A stretch of 47,486 nucleotides of DNA from the NCBI GenBank assembly GCA_030748485.1, contig JASMLW010000253.1, positions 1 to 47,486 on the forward strand, read 5' to 3'. Every line of letters starts with the position of its first letter. The stretch's first letter is position 1. Source of the DNA: Pirellulaceae bacterium (GTDB lineage: Bacteria; Planctomycetota; Planctomycetia; Pirellulales; Pirellulaceae). The notes below the pieces were generated by a model. The model did no database searches. It worked only from the letters and a program-made list of their open reading frames with translations, and was not told the DNA's origin. The translations under genes and the position numbers were made by a program. Below, piece by piece: positions 7,807 to 15,022 of the stretch.

Positions 7807-9234
7807 CTATGCGAAGATTTCATTGACGACGCGCCCGGCTATGTCGGTCAGCCGGAAATCGCGTCCCGAGTACCGATACGTGAGTCGCTCGTGATTCAGA
7901 CCGAGCGCGTGTAACAGGGTCGCGTGCAGATCGTGCATGTGGACTCGATCCTCAACCGCCTCGTAACCGAACTCATCGGTCGCTCCGAGAGAGAATCCCG
8001 TCTTGACCCCCCCCCCGGCGAGCCACACGGTGAAGCCCTTGGGATTGTGGTCGCGGCCGTCGCTGCCTTGAGCGAAGGGCGTTCGCCCGAACTCACCGCC
8101 CCACCAGACAATTGTGTCTTCGAGCAGACCGCGCTTCCGCAAATCCTCGATGAGTCCCGCGACCGGCTTGTCGGTGGCCAGCGAATGCTCTTCGTGCTTC
8201 TTCAAGTTGGAATGCTGGTCCCAACGCGGGGTCGCCTGGTTGTCCGAATAGCTGATCTGGACGTAACGAACGCCCTCCTCGGCGAAGCGGCGAGCGAGTA
8301 GACATTGACGACCGAAGCCGTCGGTCTGCTTCTCGCCGATGCCGTACATCTTCAACGTCTCCGCCGTCTCGCTGGTGAGATCGAGGACGGGCGGCGCGGC
8401 GGCCTGCATTCGATAGGCCAGTTCATACGAATTGATCACCGCGTCCAACTCGTCGTCGCCGCCCACGGCCTGAGCTTTGTTGAGTTGTTGAAGGAGATCG
8501 AATTGGCGTCGTTGTTGAGCGCGTGACCACTGGGGATTCTCAATGTGCTTAATGGCCGCCTCGCTGATCGGAATTCCCGACCGACCGATTGCGGCCCCTT
8601 GAAAAACGGTCGGCAAGAAGGAATTGGCGTAGTTCCGCGGGCCGCCTTTGGCGGCGGTCGGGTTGATCGTGATGAACCCGGGCAGATCCTGGTTCTCCGT
8701 GCCCAGCCCGTAGGTGACCCAAGAACCGACCGAGGGGCGAATCTGGTTTGTCGCGCCCGTGTGCAAGAACAATGTCGCCGGGCCATGCGCGACGCCTTCG
8801 GTGTGCATGCTCTTGATGAAGCAGAAGTCGTCGACATGCTTGGCCATTTCGGGGAACAGCTCCGAAACCCACTGGCCGCATTCGCCATGCCGCTTGAATT
8901 TCCACGGAGACCGATAAACCGTCTCGGGCGTGATCTTCCGCGTCCGCGCCACGTGGAACTCGACCTTCTCCCCGTCATCCTGGGCCAACCGCGGTTTGTA
9001 ATCCCAAGTGTCAACCTGGCTCGGACCGCCTTGCATGAAAATGAAAATCACCCGCTTGGCGCGAGGCTTGACGTGCGGTTTCCGCTCGGCCAGCGGCGAC
9101 TTGACTTCAGCCGCCGCGCGCTCGGCGTTTAAACCCGCCAGGGCCAGGTAGCCAAATCCGCAAGCGGCGTTCTTCAGTAAGGCTCGCCGCGATGTGGTGT
9201 TGGTGGTCGGTTGAGTCGTGGTCGGTTGAGTCAT
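7807..9234 (-). CDS. DUF1501 domain-containing protein
   Basis: This 475-residue protein starts with a Tat-like signal (TSRRALLKNAA and a hydrophobic stretch ending near AERAAAE). The body has the DUF1501 pattern: FIFMQGGPSQVDTWDYKP, a segment around FCFIKSMHTEGVAHGPA, SVGSWVTYGLG, and a C-terminal WWGGEFGRTPFAQGSDGRDHNP block. DUF1501 proteins have an alkaline-phosphatase/sulfatase-like fold and almost always sit beside DUF1549/DUF1553 cytochrome proteins in planctomycetes, as here (55 bases behind one). Their biochemical role is not established. A periplasmic hydrolase acting on complex carbohydrates is often proposed. The ATG at 9234 has no clear ribosome-binding site, and translation may be coupled to the upstream gene. 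Confidence 0.92.
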   Translation of the reverse strand: MTQPTTTQPTTNTTSRRALLKNAACGFGYLALAGLNAERAAAEVKSPLAERKPHVKPRAKRVIFIFMQGGPSQVDTWDYKPRLAQDDGEKVEFHVARTRKITPETVYRSPWKFKRHGECGQWVSELFPEMAKHVDDFCFIKSMHTEGVAHGPATLFLHTGATNQIRPSVGSWVTYGLGTENQDLPGFITINPTAAKGGPRNYANSFLPTVFQGAAIGRSGIPISEAAIKHIENPQWSRAQQRRQFDLLQQLNKAQAVGGDDELDAVINSYELAYRMQAAAPPVLDLTSETAETLKMYGIGEKQTDGFGRQCLLARRFAEEGVRYVQISYSDNQATPRWDQHSNLKKHEEHSLATDKPVAGLIEDLRKRGLLEDTIVWWGGEFGRTPFAQGSDGRDHNPKGFTVWLAGGGVKTGFSLGATDEFGYEAVEDRVHMHDLHATLLHALGLNHERLTYRYSGRDFRLTDIAGRVVNEIFA

Positions 9235-9289
9235 GGGACTGTATTGGTTGACATGCGAACTGAGTTTCCGAGTTGGTGGTCGCCGCGAT

Positions 9290-12220
9290 CTATCTCAAGT
9301 AGCGAAAGTCAAGTGAGCCGTACAAGCTTTGGCAAAACTGCACCCACGACTCGCGCCGCATTTTTTCATCCTGTTCAGCGCCGGCGAAAAAACTCTCCGC
9401 CAACTGCTGCTCTCTGCTCGTTGGCGGACGCCCGACGGTCAGACGAAACGCTCGCGCAATGCGCCGTTGTTCATCCGGCTCAACCTCGCGCAATCGATCG
9501 GCCAGTTTCTCGGACTGCTCGAGCATGAACTGGCTGTTCAACATGAACAGCGCCTGCATGGGCAGCGTGCTGGTCGATCGCTTTCCCGTCACCATGTTCG
9601 GGTCCGGCAAATCGAAAACGGCGAACATGTCGTGCAGCGTGTTTCTCAGCACGGGAACGTAGACGCCGCGTCGGCGGCCCTTGTAGGCGTACCCGAATTC
9701 GCTCTTGATGTTGGCCAGCGTGCGGCCGCCGCGCGTCCGATCGAGTTCTCCGCTGGTCGCCAGCACGGCGTCCCACAGGCACTCGGCGTCGAGCCGTTGC
9801 CGCGGCATGCGGGAAAGCAAGCGGTTTTCCGGATCGCCCTGTCGCTTCGCCGCGGTCGCCCCACTGGCTTGCGCGTATGTGCGGCTGAGCACGAGCCGAC
9901 GGATCAGCCGCTTCATCGACCACCCGTCCGCTACGAACTGGGACGCCAAATAGTCCAGCAACTCGGGGTGCGTCGGCCGCTCGCCCATCGAACCAAAGTT
10001 GTCGGGCGTGCGGACAATCCCCTCGCCAAAAAGGTGGCTCCAGACTCGATTGACGATCACCCGACTCGTCAGCGGATTCTCGGCGCTCGCCAGCCAATCC
10101 GCCAACTGCAGCCGACCGCTCGCTTTGGGCTCAATGGGAGCGGCCAGCAGCGGCGCGACGGCTTTGAGGAAGCCGCGGGGAACCGGGTCGCCCAATTGGT
10201 GAACGTTACCGCGAATGCAGATGTGAAAGTCGCCGGCATCGTCGCTTTCCTGCACGGACATCACCAACGGCGGCGTGGGCGGCGCCTTCTTCTGCAGGGC
10301 TTTCAACTCTCGCTTGAGTTTTGAAAGCTCGGCCTGCTGCTCGGCCTGCTGCGCCTTGCGCGCGGCTTGCTCTTTTGCGCTCGCTGTGGCGTCGTCGGCT
10401 GCTCCCTTGCCGGCCTCTTTCTTCCCGGCCTCTTTGCGAGCATCTTTGCCGTCGGTCGAAGCCTTCTTGGCGGCGGCCAGTTTGGCGGTCGCCGCCTTGT
10501 TCGCCTTGTCCGGAATCAACTGAACCGCGTCGACGATCAGCGTTCCGTCCGTCCCCGCGTTGGCGATCTTGACCAGCGCCTCGTCTTGAAATTCAAACGT
10601 CCCGACGGAAACAAAGCGACCGTCAATGGGCGGCTTGACGCGTTGATTGATTCGTTTGGTTAGCTCGCCGGCCCGATGCGTCACCGTCACCGGCGCATTC
10701 GACGGACGGTTGGCGGCGGCCGTGTAGGAGACGCGAACGTCGTAGAGGCCGGCAGCCGGCAGCGCGATCCGATAGCTGGCCCACATGGCCCCGTTCTTCG
10801 CGCCGCCGTCGTGAATGTAACGGTCTCCGACAAACCCCGGCACCGAAGTCGAGCTGGTCCACTGGCCGGTCAATTCGGCCGACTCGTCGTCCACGGTGAT
10901 TCCCGGCAAGTCGGCCGCGCGGACGCGCCCCGCCGGGGCGCCCGGTTTCAACGCGGTTTCCAACTTGGCGATCCGCTGCTGGACGGGTTTGGCCTCCGCT
11001 TGATGGGCGGCCACCGCGGCGGCTTGGTCGGGAGTTTGCGGCAACGGCCGTTGGACGAATCCCGATACGTTGCCAGGCGTCAACGACTTGGTGCTGCGGA
11101 AGATCCCCGCGAGTGCGTAGTAGTCCGATTGGTCGATGGGATCAAACTTGTGCTCGTGGCAACGCGCGCAGCCGACGGTCATCGCCAGGAAGGCGCGCCC
11201 CGTCACATCGATCTGCTCTTCGACCACCTCCATCCGCAATAACTCTTTGTCCTGCAGTTCGTAGTTGATCGGCCCCAACACCATGAAGGCAGTGGCCACT
11301 AATTGCTGGCGAGACTGTGCGAGTGTCTCCGCCGGCAGGAGGTCTCCCGCCAAGTGTTCACGAGTAAACTGATCAAAAGGTTTGTCGGCGTTGAAAGAGT
11401 CGATCACGTAGTCGCGGAATCGCCAAGCCTCGTCGAAGATTCTCGTGCGTCCGCCCCCGGTCGACTCGGCGTAACGCACGACATCCAACCAGTGGCGCCC
11501 CCATCGCTCCCCAAACTCTGGCGAGGCGAGCAGTTCATCGACCACGCGGGCGACGGCGCCGTCCGAACTGTCGGCGGAAAAGGCGTCCAGCTGTTCAATG
11601 GTCGGCGGCAGGCCAACCAAATCGAAATAGAGTCGCCTCAGTAGCACGTGGCGCGCGGCGTCGGGATTGGGACGCAGTCCGGCTCGCTCAATTTCGGCCA
11701 GTAAGAAACGGTCCACGTCATCGCGCGGCCAGGCTGTGTCTTTCACCATTGGCGGCGGCGGCGAACGCACGGGCAGGAATGACCAAAACGTCTTGTCGGC
11801 TCGCTGCGGCTTGGCGGCGACTGGCTGCGGCTTCCCCTTGCGCGGGTCGGGTGCGCCGCCGATAATCCACCTTTCAAAATCGGCCGCCACCGACGCCGGC
11901 AACTTGCGATCCGGCGGCATCTCAAAGGACTCGTGACGCAAGGCCGACAACACCAAACTGTCCGCCGGCTTTCCAGGTGTCACCGCCGGTCCCGATTCGC
12001 CACCCTCGCGCATCGAGTCCCGGTAGTCCAGTCGCAAACCGCCCTGTATCTGCTTGGCCTTGGACGAGTGGCAACCGTAGCAGCGCTCGACCAAAACGGG
12101 CCGGATTCGCTTCTCAAAAAACGCCTCGTCCACCGCGTCCTGGGCGACCGCCCCAGCAGACGCCAAATGCGCACCCACGACGATGCAGATGAGGCTTGCG
12201 TGAGTTTTCAGATTGGACAT
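9290..12220 (-). CDS. PSCyt1-DUF1549-(golvesin-like)-DUF1553 planctomycete cytochrome
   Basis: This 976-residue exported protein starts at ATG 12220. The frame stays open to 12334, but the signal peptide begins at this ATG and ends near GAVAQ-DAV at about residue 27. The domain order is PSCyt1 with haem site CYGCH at about residue 47, DUF1549 (MVKDTAWPRDDVDRF and CARCHEHKFDP, a second CxxCH), an inserted beta-rich golvesin/Xly carbohydrate-binding-like domain (SAELTGQW through GTLIVDAVQLIP), a long Lys/Ala/Glu-rich coiled coil, and DUF1553 (RVIVNRVWSHLFGEGIV, TPDNFGSMGERPTHPELLDYLAS). These domains define planctomycete surface cytochromes thought to work with DUF1501 partners, and one follows 55 bases downstream. 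The inserted domain suggests glycan binding. Enzymatic activity is unknown. Confidence 0.93.
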   Translation of the reverse strand: MSNLKTHASLICIVVGAHLASAGAVAQDAVDEAFFEKRIRPVLVERCYGCHSSKAKQIQGGLRLDYRDSMREGGESGPAVTPGKPADSLVLSALRHESFEMPPDRKLPASVAADFERWIIGGAPDPRKGKPQPVAAKPQRADKTFWSFLPVRSPPPPMVKDTAWPRDDVDRFLLAEIERAGLRPNPDAARHVLLRRLYFDLVGLPPTIEQLDAFSADSSDGAVARVVDELLASPEFGERWGRHWLDVVRYAESTGGGRTRIFDEAWRFRDYVIDSFNADKPFDQFTREHLAGDLLPAETLAQSRQQLVATAFMVLGPINYELQDKELLRMEVVEEQIDVTGRAFLAMTVGCARCHEHKFDPIDQSDYYALAGIFRSTKSLTPGNVSGFVQRPLPQTPDQAAAVAAHQAEAKPVQQRIAKLETALKPGAPAGRVRAADLPGITVDDESAELTGQWTSSTSVPGFVGDRYIHDGGAKNGAMWASYRIALPAAGLYDVRVSYTAAANRPSNAPVTVTHRAGELTKRINQRVKPPIDGRFVSVGTFEFQDEALVKIANAGTDGTLIVDAVQLIPDKANKAATAKLAAAKKASTDGKDARKEAGKKEAGKGAADDATASAKEQAARKAQQAEQQAELSKLKRELKALQKKAPPTPPLVMSVQESDDAGDFHICIRGNVHQLGDPVPRGFLKAVAPLLAAPIEPKASGRLQLADWLASAENPLTSRVIVNRVWSHLFGEGIVRTPDNFGSMGERPTHPELLDYLASQFVADGWSMKRLIRRLVLSRTYAQASGATAAKRQGDPENRLLSRMPRQRLDAECLWDAVLATSGELDRTRGGRTLANIKSEFGYAYKGRRRGVYVPVLRNTLHDMFAVFDLPDPNMVTGKRSTSTLPMQALFMLNSQFMLEQSEKLADRLREVEPDEQRRIARAFRLTVGRPPTSREQQLAESFFAGAEQDEKMRRESWVQFCQSLYGSLDFRYLR

Positions 12221-12494
12221 GGAGAGCGGAATCTGGAGGGAGGGAGGGGCGAGCTGCGGAAGCGGGGACTGAATGAATGCTACCAACAACGGCCGACCCG
12301 TGAAAACGGACCGTCGCGCCAAACCGGCCCACAATCCGACGATATGCCACTTTTACCATGGCTTTTTCGTTCATTGGCTTCCGCCGCAGGGTACGTTTGC
12401 TATTGCGTCGGCATGGATCGCAGGCGGGCGGCTTCGCCAGTGCTCACCAGACTGGATCACGTGCCGTAACACACGATCTTAAACGGACTTATGC

Positions 12495-13202
12495 ATGAAT
12501 CTGGACTCATTTCTCGCAGGCACGACAACGGCCGCCTTGGCGATCCTCATCTCATTCTTGGCGTGTTTGGGCTGCTGCGAGCTTTACTGCCGACTCCTTT
12601 TGCGGAAACGAGCAGGTCAATCGGGGTTGGACCTTCAGTTGTTCGAGTCGGCTGCTCGGCTGATGATCCCACGACACGTATTGGCTGAGTTCGATCGGCT
12701 GTCGCCGGTCCTGGAACAGGCGGGATTCTGCCGGGCCGCCGACTGTCTGCTTTCGCCGCAGCAACGACAAATCTACGCTCGCTACTTCATCTCACATGAC
12801 CGCCGTTCTCTGGCCCGACTCTGTCATGCTCGCGGCCGCATGTCGTATTCGATCGTATCGATCTTCAACGACGGGGGACTGCTGGAGACGACGAGCCCGC
12901 CTGAATCGTTGTGGCGGATGGGAGCACAGCGTTTGTGGCCGGCCCACACAGTCGAGCCGACGTCGCTGATCGCTCGCCACGCCGATCGCGTGTCCAACTA
13001 TCGCCGGCGGTATGGAGCCACGGCGCGGAAGATCTCTCAGAGCCACCTTCACGAGGTGGCCGACTTCGGCCACCACCTTTTGGTTTCGACATACCTGCGG
13101 ATGGTCGCCCCGGTCGACTCGAGAATCAGCGATCGTCGCCCAGGTGATCTGTCCGACGACGCCCGCCTTGACTCGCAACGAATGCTCGAGCAGCGAACCT
13201 GA
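12495..13202 (+). CDS. Hypothetical protein with N-terminal membrane anchor
   Basis: I do not recognise this 235-residue protein. One hydrophobic segment at about residues 8-28 suggests a membrane anchor with the rest in the cytoplasm. The remainder is rich in Arg, Ser and Leu, has several scattered Cys and His residues, and shows no repeat or motif I can name. The start is the ATG at 12495. A second ATG lies just upstream in another frame. The gene stands alone, diverging from the DUF1553 gene and followed by the hairpin-repeat cluster. Base composition and codon use look like the neighbours, which supports real coding, but the call rests mainly on length and hydrophobicity pattern. Confidence 0.55.
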   Translation: MNLDSFLAGTTTAALAILISFLACLGCCELYCRLLLRKRAGQSGLDLQLFESAARLMIPRHVLAEFDRLSPVLEQAGFCRAADCLLSPQQRQIYARYFISHDRRSLARLCHARGRMSYSIVSIFNDGGLLETTSPPESLWRMGAQRLWPAHTVEPTSLIARHADRVSNYRRRYGATARKISQSHLHEVADFGHHLLVSTYLRMVAPVDSRISDRRPGDLSDDARLDSQRMLEQRT

Positions 13203-13244
13203 ACTGGGACGCTCGTTTCCGAGGCAATCAAACGAACGTCGAAC

Positions 13245-13287
13245 TCGCGCTCAGCGCGGTTCCCCACCGCTGCGGTGTAACAGGATG
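13245..13287. repeat. Truncated copy of local hairpin repeat
   Basis: This short copy shares the CGCGCTCAGCGCGGTTCCC start and the TGCGGTGTAACAGGATG segment with the two longer copies at 13312-13432 and 13558-13673, but then diverges. It begins about 40 bases after the stop of the hypothetical gene. The whole stretch 13203-13746 contains no credible gene and is largely made of these repeats. Confidence 0.75.
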
Positions 13288-13311
13288 CGAGAGCCGATTC
13301 GTTCCGGCAGA

Positions 13312-13432
13312 TTCGCGCTCAGCGCGGTTCCCATCGCCGCGGTGTAACAAGATCGCCGCGGTGTAACAGGATGGAACGTCGATTGTCGCGACTTCGTCGC
13401 GAAGTCCTGCCCGGCAGGCAGGACCTACTTGC
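13312..13432. repeat. Hairpin-rich interspersed repeat, copy B
   Basis: This copy shares a 77-base perfectly identical core (13352-13428) with copy C. Three inverted repeats are visible: CGCGCT-C-AGCGCG at the start, TCGCGAC-TTC-GTCGCGA at 13386-13402, and GTCCTGCC with GGCAGGAC around a 5-base loop at 13404-13424. Copy B carries an extra tandem duplication of the ATCGCCGCGGTGTAACA segment. No reading frame of interest lies within it, and no transposase gene is nearby. Confidence 0.9.
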
Positions 13433-13557
13433 CAATGCATTAGGTTGCGAGCGATCCCCGCGTTTTCCGCCGTGACGATTCTGCGCCCTGCCGGGATCGG
13501 TCGGGAATTGAGCTGCGGCTGCGAGACATCGAGCGTCAGTTGAACGAACTGCTCAGA

Positions 13558-13673
13558 TTCGCGCTCAGCGCGGTTCCCAATCGCCGCGGTGTAACAGGAT
13601 GGAACGTCGATTGTCGCGACTTCGTCGCGAAGTCCTGCCCGGCAGGCAGGACCTACAGGCAGGACCTACTTGC
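13558..13673. repeat. Hairpin-rich interspersed repeat, copy C
   Basis: Positions 13580-13656 are identical to the core of copy B, including the two larger hairpins. Copy C lacks the internal duplication of copy B and instead duplicates CAGGCAGGACCTAC at its end. It ends 73 bases before the ATG of the following membrane protein, whose frame happens to stay open through the repeat. The repeat could therefore affect expression of that gene. Confidence 0.9.
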
Positions 13674-13746
13674 AGGTATACAATCAAGCTATCGAGTCAC
13701 GTCGCGGTTCCTTCCCGGCTCATCTCCTCAGCTCTTTCGCACGATC

Positions 13747-14490
13747 ATGACCGCCTCAGCTCGCACTTGGTTCGTCCGCGGCTTCTGTGTCGGCTTGTTG
13801 ATTCTGGGAGCGGTAAACGCCGCGTCTTATTTCTTCCATTCGGCGGACGGCGGGAACTTGTTGAAATTGTCGATGAACCGCCGCGAGGCGTTGGGGTTTC
13901 CACAAGTGCTGTGGGAACAAGGAAACACGTACGGCGGCTACTACGCGGACTACGGCGCCATGTTCTGGAACGGGCTGACGGGCGCGGCGATCGGAACTGC
14001 GTTGGGCCTGGCGGCGATGCGTTTCAGCCACCGGCTCAACGATTTGGTGAGAGAATTCGAGGGCTCAGAGGAAGAGCCTGCGGGGCGAGAGAATTCATTT
14101 CAGTATTCGCTGCGTGGGATCTTGGCGGCGACGGCTGTCGCGGCCGTTTTGGCGGGAGTGGCCCGCTACGCTACGCTGGCCGAGCTAAGTGTCCCGCCAG
14201 AAATACTCGGCGGGCTGTACGCGTTGGGTCCGTGGTTTTTGGTGGCGTTGGCGATGGCCCCCAGACGACTCGACTGGCGGCAGCGGGTGGTGATCGTGGC
14301 TCCCGCGACGATCGCGCTGATGGGTTCGTCGATCATCATCGGCGGGCGGCTGGCGAACCCGTTGGCTTTTGACGAAGTTCTGTTGGGGATCTTTGTCTGT
14401 TGGACGCCGCAGGCGGCGCTGGGAGCGATCGGTCTGACGACTTGGATTGTCGTTCGCCATCAGCGATCGTCGCCGCGAGTCGCCCGTTGA
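13747..14490 (+). CDS. Hypothetical multi-pass membrane protein
   Basis: This 247-residue protein has about five or six hydrophobic segments (residues about 10-28, 76-95, 118-140, 150-165, 177-196 and 212-232), separated by short polar loops including an acidic EGSEEEP stretch near residue 105. The start is the ATG at 13747. The frame is open back to 13540, but that part is repeat copy C and does not look like protein. No family motif is recognised. The closeness of the hairpin repeat suggests its expression could be influenced by that element. It is followed by about 530 bases with little convincing coding before the helicase gene. Confidence 0.65.
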   Translation: MTASARTWFVRGFCVGLLILGAVNAASYFFHSADGGNLLKLSMNRREALGFPQVLWEQGNTYGGYYADYGAMFWNGLTGAAIGTALGLAAMRFSHRLNDLVREFEGSEEEPAGRENSFQYSLRGILAATAVAAVLAGVARYATLAELSVPPEILGGLYALGPWFLVALAMAPRRLDWRQRVVIVAPATIALMGSSIIIGGRLANPLAFDEVLLGIFVCWTPQAALGAIGLTTWIVVRHQRSSPRVAR

Positions 14491-14772
14491 AGCGGCGGCG
14501 GAGCGATCGTCGAGCCGGCGAACCGGCGTTTTTCGCGCTCGCAGAACGACCCGGTCGAACGTTCGTTCGGCGAACTCCACGCGTTCAGTTTCGGCGGGCG
14601 GAGCGAGTCGTTGCCGAGCCCAGCGCCCCGCTTGCTCGGCGTCGAGTTCTAGCAACCAGTCGTACAGCTGGCCGCCGTTGTCTCCGGTCGCCGCCAGAGC
14701 CAGCAGTCCCGCCAGCGCGATCGACTCCAAGACAACGGCCCGCAGCGCCGACATCATAAATGACAATTTCAT
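14185..14772 (-). CDS. Possible small hypothetical protein, antisense overlap
   Basis: A minus-strand frame starting at ATG 14772 encodes a short hydrophobic N-terminal stretch (ALRAVVLESIALAGLLALAAT) and then a polar region that looks coding down to about 14490. Beyond that it runs antisense through the membrane protein and becomes Arg-rich and low-complexity, as shadow frames do. No ribosome-binding site is visible. It is listed because 14491-15022 otherwise holds no gene. It may be a degraded gene or a chance frame. The rest of that stretch (14773-15022) shows only the approach to the helicase start. Confidence 0.22.
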   Translation of the reverse strand: MKLSFMMSALRAVVLESIALAGLLALAATGDNGGQLYDWLLELDAEQAGRWARQRLAPPAETERVEFAERTFDRVVLRARKTPVRRLDDRSAAASTGDSRRRSLMANDNPSRQTDRSQRRLRRPTDKDPQQNFVKSQRVRQPPADDDRRTHQRDRRGSHDHHPLPPVESSGGHRQRHQKPRTQRVQPAEYFWRDT

Positions 14773-15022
14773 GACACATCTGGGGATTGCTAGCGCCGAC
14801 GGCGAGCTCGACCGAAATGGCGCGCCGGACGGCGAATGGAAATGACCGGCCGAGCGGGCGCGGTGCGGGGAAATGAAGGGCCGAATCGTCTCGACTCCCG
14901 ACGCCGGCCAATCCCTGCCAACGCGTCTCGACACTCCCGGCGGCGAAAGATATGGGTTACAAAGGCGCCGGCGGCATCCATCACATTACGCTGCAAGCCT
15001 CTTACTGGTTCGGGAGAAATCG

